In this document: positions 11,643 through 18,845 of the stretch, one piece after another
Layout: each line of letters starts with the position of its first letter
Position numbering within the stretch: position 1 is the stretch's first letter
IMG/VR virus record: IMGVR_UViG_3300025849_000228
Coordinates: 1 to 23,376 of that record
DNA: 23,376 bases
Source: a virus
Reading direction: 5' to 3' (one strand)
The notes under the pieces: model-generated
The model's input: only the letters and a program-made list of their open reading frames with translations
The model's database searches: none
What the model was told of the DNA's origin: nothing
Position numbers and translations under genes: made by a program

Positions 11643-11860
11643 TGAGTTGGAGTTATAGAATAGTTAAAACGAATGTTGGCGATGTGTCATGGTATGGTGT
11701 TCATGAGGTTTATTATGATGATGAGGGAAAACCGACGATGGTATCTCAGGAGTCGGTTAGCTTGGAGGAAGAAACAGTTGACGATCTTGATTTTCTGATT
11801 GGTAAGATCAAAATTGCAATGAAACAACCAATCTTAAATTACGAGGATTTTGGAAAATGA
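11642..11860 (+). CDS. Conserved-type small phage protein, 72 aa
   Basis: ATG 11642 overlaps the previous TGA by one base (AAGGTG upstream); the TTG three bases earlier is less likely. The pattern W-S-Y-R-I-V, then G-V-H-E-V-Y-Y-D-D-E-G-K-P, then a C-terminal P-I-L-N-Y-E-D-F resembles small conserved proteins seen in many phages. Soluble; no known function. It overlaps the lysozyme start by 4 bases. Confidence 0.75.
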   Translation: MSWSYRIVKTNVGDVSWYGVHEVYYDDEGKPTMVSQESVSLEEETVDDLDFLIGKIKIAMKQPILNYEDFGK

Positions 11861-12303
11861 ACAGAGAAGAAGTATTCGAAACATTAAAAATCGACGAGGG
11901 TGTCAAGTATGAGATTTACGCAGACCATCTCGGATACCACACGTTTGGGGTGGGGCATCTTGTTATCAATGAAGATCCCGAGTGGGGTGAACCATTCGGA
12001 ACACCAATCTCCGAAGAGAGAGTATGGGAATGTTTTGAAAAAGACCTCGACACCGCAATCAGTGAGTGTCACGCTCTATACACAGAAAGCGTCTTTGATG
12101 ACTTTCCAGAAGAAGTCCAGCAGATCGTGGTCAACATGATGTTTAACATGGGACGAACTCGCTTATCTAAGTTTAAGAAGTTTACTGGTGCACTTATTGC
12201 TGGTGATTGGAAGGAAGCAGCAGTCGAAGGGCGAGATTCTCGTTGGCACAAACAAGTGACAAATCGTGCAGAACGATTGATGAAAAGATTAGAGGCTCTC
12301 TAA
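11857..12303 (+). CDS. T4-type lysozyme (endolysin, GH24), 148 aa
   Basis: Muramidase that cuts peptidoglycan between N-acetylmuramic acid and N-acetylglucosamine at lysis. The start I-D-E-G-V-K-Y-E-I-Y-A-D-x-x-G-Y-H-T-F-G-V-G-H matches T4 gpe, giving the catalytic set Glu14, Asp23 and Thr29. M-M-F-N-M-G and S-R-W-H-K-Q-x-x-N-R-A-x-R match the T4 C-lobe. Length is close to the T4 enzyme (164). No signal peptide, so a holin would be needed for access to the wall. Start overlaps the previous stop. Confidence 0.95.
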   Translation: MNREEVFETLKIDEGVKYEIYADHLGYHTFGVGHLVINEDPEWGEPFGTPISEERVWECFEKDLDTAISECHALYTESVFDDFPEEVQQIVVNMMFNMGRTRLSKFKKFTGALIAGDWKEAAVEGRDSRWHKQVTNRAERLMKRLEAL

Positions 12304-12314
12304 TAAACCATTGT

Positions 12315-12322
12315 TATAAATA
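12315..12322 (+). promoter_or_regulatory. T4-type late promoter
   Basis: TATAAATA about 30 bp before ATG 12353, in the short gap after lysozyme. Confidence 0.75.
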
Positions 12323-12352
12323 TACGATTATAGAACATATGAGTATATTACA

Positions 12353-12691
12353 ATGACCACCAAAAAGAAACACACAGTAGATCTTCCGAAGAGTGCCGAC
12401 ACTAATGGTGATGGACACATTTCTTCGGAAGAGTTAGAGACACATCTAAATCTGGAATTCCGGCGTAAAGAACTCGAAGATCAGGATGCACAACGTGACG
12501 CTCAACGCAAGATGACTTGGTTTGCATTGTTTGGTATGTTGTTGTATCCTTTTGGCATTTTTGCGACAGAGTTGTTTGGTTTGTCTAATGCCGCAACAAT
12601 CATCGGTGATATCGCGCCAACTTATTTCATCGCAATCTCAGCCCTCGTCGCCGCTTTCTTCGGAGCGGCCGCTTATACCGGTAAAAAATAA
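12353..12691 (+). CDS. EF-hand plus two-helix membrane protein, 112 aa
   Basis: Residues 16-27 (D-T-N-G-D-G-H-I-S-S-E-E) are a canonical 12-residue calcium-binding EF-hand loop: Asp16, Asn18, Asp20, Ser24 and Glu27 in the ligand positions. A charged helix follows (R-R-K-E-L-E-D-Q-D-A-Q-R-D-A-Q-R), then two transmembrane helices, W-F-A-L-F-G-M-L-L-Y-P-F-G-I-F-A and Y-F-I-A-I-S-A-L-V-A-A-F-F-G-A-A-A-Y. Similar single-EF-hand membrane proteins occur in marine T4-like phages. Expressed late, just after lysozyme. Role unknown; a Ca2+-sensing lysis or virion-associated membrane protein are options. Stop overlaps the next ATG. Confidence 0.85.
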   Translation: MTTKKKHTVDLPKSADTNGDGHISSEELETHLNLEFRRKELEDQDAQRDAQRKMTWFALFGMLLYPFGIFATELFGLSNAATIIGDIAPTYFIAISALVAAFFGAAAYTGKK

Positions 12692-14274
12692 TGGCACAGT
12701 GGAATAAAAATAGTCAAGAACTTGGCAACAACACTAAAACTCTGTATGAAGTCCAGATGCAATCGGATCAATACGGTAACATCTTCAATGAAGGTGCTAC
12801 CGCACGATCTGCGTTCGGTGAAACAATTGCTGTTCCTGTCACGCCTGTTCTCCAGTTAGACGGTCTGTACGATTTAGATCCTCAACAGTTTGAGACATTT
12901 CAAGCAGGTGGCACCGCAGGAACAACTGATACTCTAATGCGAGTCACTACCGGAACTGGTCAATTCGGTTACGGAGTTCTTCGTTCTCGTCGTGCTGTGA
13001 GGTATCGCCCAGGTCAAGGTGCAGTCTCACGATTCACTGCTAAGTTTACCGAAAGTGCTCCCGGCGTAGGTGTCGATGGTTATACTCAACGTGCTGGTTT
13101 CTTCTCACAAGAACAAGCAGTACAGGTTGGATTTAACGGTACTGAGTTTGGTGTGTTACGTGAGAACGGCGGTAAGGCACACATCGAAAATCTTACCATT
13201 ACCGCACCCGCTGGTGCTACTTCAGATATCATTATTACATATCCAACTCAAGGTGCATCAACGTCTACTGAAACAATTGGAGTTACGACTGGAGACACCG
13301 TACAAGAAGTAGCACAGAAGATTGCTCTTGCTTTTGCAGGAAACCCATTCTATATTGTTGAAACATACGACGATAAAGTTTGTTTTCTTGCAAGATCTGT
13401 TGGGGCTAAAGGTAGTGCATTCAACTATGATGCTGGCACAACTCAAACAACTGCCACATCAGTTAATGTTCAGGTTGGTGTTGCTCATACTTCTCTTTGG
13501 ACAGCACAAGCAGATTTCAACTTCGACACTTTGGATGGCAATGGACCTTCTAAAGTTACTATCGACCCCACTAAACTAAATGTATTTCAAATCAACTTTC
13601 GTTGGTTGGGTGCTGGGGAGATTCGATACGCTATTGAGAATCCTATCAATGGTGATATGATTTACTTCCACCACGAACACTACAGCAATCGCAATGTAGA
13701 TGTCCATATCGATAATCCATCTCTGAAGATTGGTTATGTTGCCGCGTCTTTAGGCGGCACTGGAACTGATGTTGTAGTTGAAGGTGGATCTATGATGGGT
13801 GCTATCGAAGGTGTCATTACGACCACGAAATTTCCTACCGCAACTTTTCGAGAAAGTGATACCAACCTAACTGCCGACACTTGGCATCACGTTTTAACAG
13901 TATCCAATAATTTAGTGTTTAGAGGTAAAATCAACACAAGAGAAATATTATTAAAAAATATTAATTCCGCTTTCAGTGGTACTGGTCCCGTTACAGTTGC
14001 TCTACTTCTAAACGCAACAGGGCTAGCAACCACCAGAGAGTTCGTTTCATTGAATGAATATTCCTCAGCGTCCTCTTCTAATACAACTTCCGTAGTGACA
14101 TTAGGAGACCAACGATTAATGTACATCTTTGATGTTGAAGCCGGTGGTTCGGGTAGTCAAGTTCTAGAAGACCTTCGAATTGCAATTCCTCCATCAAATC
14201 AATTGTCTGTTCTGATTAGAAGTCCCCAGCAAATATCTCGGAATGCAATCTCAATGAGTTGGGTGGAGGATTAA
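12691..14274 (+). CDS. Probable virion structural protein, 527 aa
   Basis: Beta-rich, Gly/Thr/Ser-rich, with long stretches lacking charged helices, as in phage tail or decoration proteins. The segment G-V-L-R-S-R-R-A-V-R-Y-R-P-G-Q-G-x-x-S-R-F-T-A-K-F-T and Q-R-A-G-F-F-S-Q-E (about 95-140) recalls a family of marine-phage structural proteins. Residues about 164-261 form a beta module (I-E-N-L-T-I-T-A ... A-F-A-G-N ... A-G-T-T-Q-T) that recurs in the next protein. The remainder has lectin/jelly-roll-like strands (W-L-G-A-G-E-I-R-Y-A-I-E-N). It may face the exterior and bind the host, but neither fibre repeats nor an enzymatic site is seen. Confidence 0.75.
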   Translation: MAQWNKNSQELGNNTKTLYEVQMQSDQYGNIFNEGATARSAFGETIAVPVTPVLQLDGLYDLDPQQFETFQAGGTAGTTDTLMRVTTGTGQFGYGVLRSRRAVRYRPGQGAVSRFTAKFTESAPGVGVDGYTQRAGFFSQEQAVQVGFNGTEFGVLRENGGKAHIENLTITAPAGATSDIIITYPTQGASTSTETIGVTTGDTVQEVAQKIALAFAGNPFYIVETYDDKVCFLARSVGAKGSAFNYDAGTTQTTATSVNVQVGVAHTSLWTAQADFNFDTLDGNGPSKVTIDPTKLNVFQINFRWLGAGEIRYAIENPINGDMIYFHHEHYSNRNVDVHIDNPSLKIGYVAASLGGTGTDVVVEGGSMMGAIEGVITTTKFPTATFRESDTNLTADTWHHVLTVSNNLVFRGKINTREILLKNINSAFSGTGPVTVALLLNATGLATTREFVSLNEYSSASSSNTTSVVTLGDQRLMYIFDVEAGGSGSQVLEDLRIAIPPSNQLSVLIRSPQQISRNAISMSWVED

Positions 14275-14277
14275 GAC

Positions 14278-14814
14278 ATGGCGTGGGTAACAGTGCCAGG
14301 ATCGGCAGGAATTTGGGAATATGAAAACACTGCAACGGGTGCTAACACGTACTCAGATGCAAACGGAACCTATGCTGGTGGTATAAGGTCATACACACCC
14401 GAGGGGGGCGATCTGCAAGAAACATATGCTAGGACTCGTAAGGCTATTGATGCTACTGGCAGATTGCATATTGAAGAAATCACATTCACTGCCGCGGCAA
14501 CGACTGCTACTGATCTGATTATAGTAACTCCTCAAGGTTCTGTAACAACTACTCTAGCGATCGCAGACTCCCCGGCCGCTATTGCAGGGAAAGTCGTAAC
14601 TGCGTTTACTGGTAATACTGATTGGACTGCGAGTAATGTTGATGGGGTTTTAACTTTAACGGCAATCACACCAGAGTTACTCGACGGTGTGATTACTGTT
14701 AATGCAGGAACTACCGGTGTCACCTCAACTCAAGAAACCACACAAAACGGATATAGAATTACAAACACAGAGCGTGGTGAGCTGAGTAAAAATTATTACG
14801 ATGGCCAACCATAA
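14278..14814 (+). CDS. Probable small virion protein sharing a module, 178 aa
   Basis: Good ribosome site GGAGG before the ATG. The N-terminus (W-V-T-V-P-G-S-A-G-I-W-E-Y-E) is an aromatic beta segment common at the start of phage structural proteins. Residues about 63-155 (L-H-I-E-E-I-T-F-T-A ... P-Q-G-S-V-T-T-T-L ... T-A-F-T-G-N ... V-D-G-V-L-T-L-T-A ... A-G-T-T-G-V-T-S-T) repeat the module of the upstream protein. Such small beta domains are found as insertions in tail sheath and tail proteins. It ends 24 bases before the next late promoter. Confidence 0.72.
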   Translation: MAWVTVPGSAGIWEYENTATGANTYSDANGTYAGGIRSYTPEGGDLQETYARTRKAIDATGRLHIEEITFTAAATTATDLIIVTPQGSVTTTLAIADSPAAIAGKVVTAFTGNTDWTASNVDGVLTLTAITPELLDGVITVNAGTTGVTSTQETTQNGYRITNTERGELSKNYYDGQP

Positions 14815-14838
14815 AAATCTGCTTTGATTGTTGTTTGT

Positions 14839-14846
14839 TATAAATA
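14839..14846 (+). promoter_or_regulatory. T4-type late promoter
   Basis: TATAAATA 29 bp before ATG 14876, heading the exported-protein gene run. Confidence 0.75.
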
Positions 14847-14875
14847 GTTTTAGATAAAAATGACGGAGCAATACA

Positions 14876-15442
14876 ATGAGATATTTGTCAGTGCTTCTTT
14901 TTGTAATATACCCCTTTGTATATGCAGAAGAAGTGACCCCAATAGACGACAACACAATTAAAACGGACAGTACCACAAGAAGTACTGTAGATTCTAATAC
15001 CACTACAACGCTAAAATCACCTCCTGCGTCTGCAATCACTCCTACGATAAATACCTCGAACAGTGACCTCTGTACCTTTGGTGTGGCGGGTGCTGTTCAG
15101 ACTCAGATTTTGGGTATCTCGATGGGATCTCAAATTACTGACTCAAACTGTGAGCGTCTAAAATTATCTAAGACTCTATATGATATGGGCATGAAAGTTG
15201 CTGCTGTATCTACATTGTGTCAAGACGAACGAGTTTTTGACGCGATGTTGATGGCAGGAACACCATGCCCGTTTGACGGTTTGATCGGTGATGAGGCAAG
15301 GGCTGCTTGGGCAGTAAACAAAGAACTGGAACCATCAACAGATGTTCCTACGGAAGAAGAAGAGAAGGGGTTAAGTGATGGTACAAAGACACTCATGGGT
15401 GCTGGCGGCGTTGCTAGTCTATTGCTCCTCCTCCTTATCTAG
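14876..15442 (+). CDS. Exported protein with C-terminal membrane helix, 188 aa
   Basis: A signal peptide is visible (M-R-Y-L-S-V-L-L-F-V-I-Y-P-F-V-Y-A, cut likely before E-E). A Thr/Ser-rich linker follows, then a compact region with five cysteines (S-D-L-C-T-F, S-N-C-E-R-L, T-L-C-Q-D-E-R-V-F, G-T-P-C-P-F-D-G-L-I-G). The last residues form a transmembrane helix (G-A-G-G-V-A-S-L-L-L-L-L-L-I). The pattern S-P-P-A-S-A-I-x-P and G-T-P-C-P resembles conserved proteins of marine phages. It is thus likely periplasmic and membrane-tethered. The 3' end overlaps the next gene's signal peptide in another frame. Confidence 0.8.
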   Translation: MRYLSVLLFVIYPFVYAEEVTPIDDNTIKTDSTTRSTVDSNTTTTLKSPPASAITPTINTSNSDLCTFGVAGAVQTQILGISMGSQITDSNCERLKLSKTLYDMGMKVAAVSTLCQDERVFDAMLMAGTPCPFDGLIGDEARAAWAVNKELEPSTDVPTEEEEKGLSDGTKTLMGAGGVASLLLLLLI

Positions 15443-16259
15443 CGAATCAGATATAATTTATGCGACATCAAACAATGCTGCTAATGCAGGGTTGAATTGG
15501 GTAATGTCAAACGTCTTGCCTCAAGCGGCAGGGTTGCAAGTTAACAATGTGGTTTATAGGTACACTACAGAAAAGAATACAGAAGATGATATGCTGGTTC
15601 ATGTGCAGAACGAAAACGCACAGGGAGAAGGATACATTTTTAGAGCAAGTGATGATTGGTCTGGATTGCCAGGAAATACAATTAGTAAAGCAATTCCTGT
15701 TGGTTCAATCCCACTTGATTTTTGGGGAGATGGTAGTATAGAAGTAGAAGGATTTGGAACGGTATTAGAACCTGAAGTGTATTACACATACCAATACCTT
15801 CCTTGTAATAGTCCACAGGACAATCCATCATGCGAAGGTTATGCAGATCCTTTGACATTAATTCCTGAACAAGAGATAGATACTAATAGTGAAGAATATA
15901 TTCAAGCAGAGATAGATCGCAAAGCAAATTTACAAGCACAGAAAGAGCAGGAAGAAAAAGAAGAAAGAGATAAAATGGCGAAGTCCATGGAAAAGAAAGT
16001 TAGGGCAAGTTTGGAAGATATGTTAGGTTTGTCACTCGGCGCAAGTCTACAAGCTGAACAAGATCAGTTATTGATGAATGCGCTAATTGCGACTAATTAT
16101 TTGCCTCGGAATTATCTGGTGGCGATAAGTGGGGGTGAATATCCGGACGCTGAACCGCTGAAAGATAGTAAACTTCCAGACAGTAAGAAAGGTTTGAGAG
16201 TGGGGCTGGCTTCTGAATTGAAGCACCAGCAATTAGTTGATTTACAATATGAGAAGTAA
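15378..16259 (+). CDS. Exported protein with coiled-coil, 293 aa
   Basis: ATG 15378 follows AAGGGG with good spacing; a GTG three bases earlier is possible. The N-terminus (R-H-S-W-V-L-A-A-L-L-V-Y-C-S-S-S-L-S-S) looks like a signal peptide; L-V-Y-C is a poor lipobox, so signal peptidase I cleavage is favoured. Residues about 30-160 are beta-rich with C-N-S-P-Q-D-N-P-S-C; a highly charged helix follows (Q-A-Q-K-E-Q-E-E-K-E-E-R-D-K), then a helical C-terminal domain. The first 65 bases overlap the preceding gene in another frame. No family recognised. Confidence 0.75.
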   Translation: MVQRHSWVLAALLVYCSSSLSSESDIIYATSNNAANAGLNWVMSNVLPQAAGLQVNNVVYRYTTEKNTEDDMLVHVQNENAQGEGYIFRASDDWSGLPGNTISKAIPVGSIPLDFWGDGSIEVEGFGTVLEPEVYYTYQYLPCNSPQDNPSCEGYADPLTLIPEQEIDTNSEEYIQAEIDRKANLQAQKEQEEKEERDKMAKSMEKKVRASLEDMLGLSLGASLQAEQDQLLMNALIATNYLPRNYLVAISGGEYPDAEPLKDSKLPDSKKGLRVGLASELKHQQLVDLQYEK

Positions 16260-16287
16260 CACAAATAACGCATAAGGGAGAACATTA

Positions 16288-16791
16288 ATGTTCAATAAAA
16301 CTTCTATATTATTCGGTACTCTGATGACCTTTTGTTTATGTGTAAACGCAGAAGAAATGGAAGTAGTAGGAAACGTCGAGTCGAAGTGTGTTGTGACACC
16401 CGATACTGCTGGTGTGTATGGTAACCCAACCCCAGATGTTTTGAGTTCAGATCCCACAGACGGTGGCGTAGATCCTGTTGTACGCTTCGATGTGATTCAA
16501 GCGAGTTTGTATAAAGCGAGAATTTCACACCCTACTTCATTTTCTGAAGCACCCACGTTGAATGATACTGTAGTATGGACGGGCGATACTGCCACGTCTC
16601 AGGTATCGGACACCAGCATGTCTGGTTACGATGCTGCTAAAGTAGAGTTCGATAATGTGACTGAGTTCAGTTTAACCGTTGCTGGTAGCACATGGTTCAA
16701 GACTGAAACACAGGCAGATTACGGTTACGGGAAAGCATTTCCTGGCGGCGTATATCGTGCAGTAGTGAGTGCAGAATGTATCGCTATTTAA
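16288..16791 (+). CDS. Exported beta-rich protein, 167 aa
   Basis: Signal peptide K-T-S-I-L-F-G-T-L-M-T-F-C-L-C-V-N-A, cleaved before E-E. The mature part has two cysteines far apart (S-K-C-V-V and S-A-E-C-I), likely a disulphide joining first and last strands, as in pilin-like Ig folds. Sequences such as G-V-Y-G-N-P-T-P-D-V-L and A-F-P-G-G-V-Y-R-A-V-V-S-A-E-C resemble secreted pilin/spore-coat-type beta sandwiches, but this is only an impression. Ribosome site AAGGGAG. Overlaps the next gene by 16 bases. Confidence 0.78.
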   Translation: MFNKTSILFGTLMTFCLCVNAEEMEVVGNVESKCVVTPDTAGVYGNPTPDVLSSDPTDGGVDPVVRFDVIQASLYKARISHPTSFSEAPTLNDTVVWTGDTATSQVSDTSMSGYDAAKVEFDNVTEFSLTVAGSTWFKTETQADYGYGKAFPGGVYRAVVSAECIAI

Positions 16792-17150
16792 TTATATTGA
16801 TACTTTGGGCGAGTGGGCACGTAAGTGCCCATGAGTTCACTCCTACGTATCCGAAATTAAAAACTTCATATGTCGAAGGTGTGTTGTATGCAACAATGAC
16901 GTTGTTCAATGCGCGAGACGATGTGGAGTATTATCAGTTTGGTGTTTTTGATGCAGAGTGGAACAAAGTACCGTTCGCAATGCAAAACAAGATTATGAGA
17001 TTTAAACACCTTGAAAAAAAGAAAGTTGAAATTTATATAAGGGAGAAGGACAGTAAAGATGCTGTTTATATTTGCTCGAAATCCAAGTTGCTTGTGGATG
17101 GTGGTTCGAAAACATCTATAATATCGAAAATCTGTTCAAAAATTAAGTGA
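16776..17150 (+). CDS. Exported protein, pilus-chaperone-like, 124 aa
   Basis: Signal peptide Y-L-I-I-L-I-L-W-A-S-G-H-V-S-A-H, mature start near H-E-F-T-P-T-Y-P-K-L. The body (A-T-M-T-L-F-N-A-R-D-D-V-E-Y-Y-Q-F-G-V-F-D-A-E-W, and K-V-E-I-Y-I-R-E-K, then Y-I-C-S-K-S-K-L) reads like one Ig domain, similar in strand pattern to PapD-type chaperones. That it might assist the beta-rich exported protein encoded directly upstream is an inference. Overlaps both neighbours (16 bases upstream; 4 bases downstream). Confidence 0.72.
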   Translation: MYRYLIILILWASGHVSAHEFTPTYPKLKTSYVEGVLYATMTLFNARDDVEYYQFGVFDAEWNKVPFAMQNKIMRFKHLEKKKVEIYIREKDSKDAVYICSKSKLLVDGGSKTSIISKICSKIK

Positions 17151-17572
17151 AACGATTTATAATATTAATGTTTATGTGTGGCAATGCGTTTGCTGATTCA
17201 AGTTCGTTGAATTTAAATCTTCCGAACATGTCAGGATCATATGCGACAGATAGAGTTAGGTCAGGGCAGTTAGAATGCTCTATGGCAATTGGTGGTTCTG
17301 TTAATTTAGAGTTTGGAGTTGTGGGCATTATTAATCAGAACGGACCATATTCAAGTAATACGGGTGAATTGCCCGATTACTGGGAAGATGAAGGGTTAGT
17401 AAAAGATGTGGGTGTATACGGCAAAATTGTCATACCGTTGAACGCACCACAGAAACGACTTGATTGCAATCGATTATACGAATTAGAGTTAGAGGCACGA
17501 AGAATCGAAGTAATGAAGTTAAAACAAGAAATAGCAAACCTTCGGGCACTATCGTTCGAGGATGAGGAATAG
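17147..17572 (+). CDS. Exported protein, 141 aa, GTG start
   Basis: GTG start in a GTGA overlap with the previous stop. Signal peptide K-R-F-I-I-L-M-F-M-C-G-N-A-F-A, cut before D-S-S-S. The middle has S-G-Q-L-E-C-S-M-A-I-G-G-S-V-N-L-E-F-G-V-V-G; the C-terminus has R-L-D-C-N-R-L-Y-E-L-E-L-E-A-R-R-I-E-V-M-K-L-K-Q-E-I, a helix that may form a coiled coil, with C-C bonding possible between the two cysteines. I recognise this shape from marine T4-like phages, without known function. Last of the five-protein exported group if the small genes after it are excluded. Confidence 0.78.
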   Translation: MKRFIILMFMCGNAFADSSSLNLNLPNMSGSYATDRVRSGQLECSMAIGGSVNLEFGVVGIINQNGPYSSNTGELPDYWEDEGLVKDVGVYGKIVIPLNAPQKRLDCNRLYELELEARRIEVMKLKQEIANLRALSFEDEE

Positions 17573-17575
17573 AAG

Positions 17576-17698
17576 ATGTCTGAAAATGATATATTCGTAG
17601 AATTAATGGCGAGCGTTCAGGAAATGGATGCTATCGTTAAAGGGCAAACACAGCCTACTCGTCGTTTCGAGTTTCCAGAATTTGAAGGAGATGAATGA
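17576..17698 (+). CDS. Small acidic protein, 40 aa
   Basis: Read by hand: ATG 17576 three bases after the previous stop. Sequence pattern E-L-M-A-S-V-Q-E-M-D-A-I-V-K-G then R-R-F-E-F-P-E-F. It is short but its 3' end carries the AAGGAG of the next gene and its TGA overlaps that ATG, so it is probably translated. Similar tiny acidic proteins accompany the next gene type in other marine phages, as far as I recall. Confidence 0.6.
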   Translation: MSENDIFVELMASVQEMDAIVKGQTQPTRRFEFPEFEGDE

Positions 17699-18177
17699 TG
17701 GCTGAAGTAGAGTTTGGGGGCATGACATTTAAGGGCGGTAAGATGATGGTTCTTCTCACTGCTCTCTCTACGTTAGGTGGAGCGAGTTGGGGTGCATTTG
17801 AATTCTACTCTGACTATATGGACATGAAAGAAATTGTTGCTAATATTGACACCAGTGCCATAGAAGCAAGGAACAACGAAATCGAGATTAAACTCGATGC
17901 AGTACAAGAATCTGTGGGAGAAGCAACTGACTACTCCCGCAGTATCAAGAACGATCTAAGAGACGATTTCAACAGGATGGAAGGTAATGTTGATCGTATC
18001 GAAGATCAAAACAGAGAGATGCAAGATGATGTCAGAAACATGATTGATAAAGCATCTGAACGGTTTGACAATAAGAGAGAAAGTCTACAAACTGATACTG
18101 AACTGAAGATTAACGCATTAGAAGATAGATTAAATAAAAAAATACAGAATGTATTAGACAATCCTCTCGCAGATTAG
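17698..18177 (+). CDS. Membrane-anchored coiled-coil protein, 159 aa
   Basis: ATG 17698 is seven bases after AAGGAG; the ATG three bases earlier is too close. A short N-terminal cytoplasmic stretch (E-V-E-F-G-G-M-T-F-K-G-G-K) leads into one membrane helix (M-M-V-L-L-T-A-L-S-T-L-G-G-A-S-W-G), followed by about 110 residues of uninterrupted charged helix (R-N-N-E-I-E-I-K-L-D-A-V-Q, R-I-E-D-Q-N-R-E-M-Q-D-D-V). This is the layout of an inner-membrane spanin, but the usual outer-membrane partner lipoprotein is not found next to it. A conserved protein of this shape occurs in marine T4-like phages. Confidence 0.75.
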   Translation: MAEVEFGGMTFKGGKMMVLLTALSTLGGASWGAFEFYSDYMDMKEIVANIDTSAIEARNNEIEIKLDAVQESVGEATDYSRSIKNDLRDDFNRMEGNVDRIEDQNREMQDDVRNMIDKASERFDNKRESLQTDTELKINALEDRLNKKIQNVLDNPLAD

Positions 18178-18186
18178 GAGAAAATC

Positions 18187-18399
18187 ATGCGAGTTAAAGT
18201 TACATTTAGTAATGGAACATCTATGATTGGGACTTTACCCAAAGACGAATATATTTCATCTCTAAACCATGATCAGATTATACCGTGGATTATGAATGAC
18301 GATAGACAATTTGTGCCTTTTGTACAACCTAATGGTCGTGAAGTGTGGTTAGCAAAGACTGCTATTGCCTACATCGTAGAAGACTATGAAGAATTATAG
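18187..18399 (+). CDS. Unknown small protein, 70 aa
   Basis: Good ribosome site TTAGGAG. Beta-rich, beginning M-R-V-K-V-T-F-S-N-G-T-S-M-I-G-T-L and containing W-I-M-N-D-D-R-Q-F-V-P-F-V. Soluble, no cysteines. No family recognised. Lies directly upstream of the IscU gene, separated by 62 bp that hold a possible tiny membrane ORF. Confidence 0.7.
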   Translation: MRVKVTFSNGTSMIGTLPKDEYISSLNHDQIIPWIMNDDRQFVPFVQPNGREVWLAKTAIAYIVEDYEEL

Positions 18400-18475
18400 T
18401 ATAAAGTTTTTAATGGTGTGTATTGTGGGTTTAATTATTGGTATTATTATTGGAGGCATAATTGTCATATTCTGA
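18386..18475 (+). CDS. Possible tiny membrane peptide, 29 aa
   Basis: Short frame with M-K-N-Y-S-I-K followed by a very hydrophobic, Ile/Gly-rich helix to the end (V-C-I-V-G-L-I-I-G-I-I-I-G-G-I-I-V-I-F). It overlaps both neighbours (14 bases each) in other frames and has only a weak ribosome site. The composition strongly suggests a membrane segment, but translation is unproven. Confidence 0.35.
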   Translation: MKNYSIKFLMVCIVGLIIGIIIGGIIVIF

Positions 18476-18845
18476 TAAAGTGATGGACCACTACGAGAAT
18501 CCTCGTAATGTGGGAAGACTAGACAAAGAAGCAGAAGATGTTGGCACTGGCATGGTCGGGGCCCCTGCTTGTGGTGATGTAATGCTTTTACAAATACAGG
18601 TGAATGATGATGGAATTATCGAAGATGCTAAATTTAAAACCTACGGATGCGGAAGTGCTATCGCGTCTTCCAGCCTCCTTACCGAATGGGTTAAAGGTCG
18701 CAATCTTGATGAAGCTGGGAGTATTAGAAACACCCAGATCGCAGAAGAACTCTGCCTCCCTCCCGTCAAAATCCACTGTAGTGTCCTTGCAGAAGATGCG
18801 ATCAAAGCTGCGATAAAAGATTATAGGAAGAAACACGTCATATAA
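18462..18845 (+). CDS. iscU: IscU-type Fe-S cluster scaffold protein, 127 aa
   Basis: IscU assembles [2Fe-2S] and [4Fe-4S] clusters from IscS-derived sulfur before transfer by HscA/HscB. The match to enterobacterial IscU is residue-for-residue in many places: Cys37 (A-P-A-C-G-D-V with Asp39), Cys63 (Y-G-C-G-S-A), the HscA-binding L-P-P-V-K at 99-103, His105 and Cys106 (I-H-C-S-V-L-A-E-D). All cluster ligands are intact and the full length is kept. Start is TTG 18462 with GGAGG five bases upstream; no ATG fits better. No iscS, hscA, hscB or fdx is in the window, so it must work with host partners. Likely horizontally acquired from a gammaproteobacterial host. The stop codon TAA forms part of a late promoter. 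Confidence 0.95.
   Translation: MSYSDKVMDHYENPRNVGRLDKEAEDVGTGMVGAPACGDVMLLQIQVNDDGIIEDAKFKTYGCGSAIASSSLLTEWVKGRNLDEAGSIRNTQIAEELCLPPVKIHCSVLAEDAIKAAIKDYRKKHVI

Noticed and set aside
15378-15440. Lipoprotein signal (LVYC) on the 293-aa exported protein
   Set aside because: Tyr at -1 is not accepted in typical lipoboxes; an ordinary signal peptide is more likely. Hence it was not proposed as an outer-membrane spanin.
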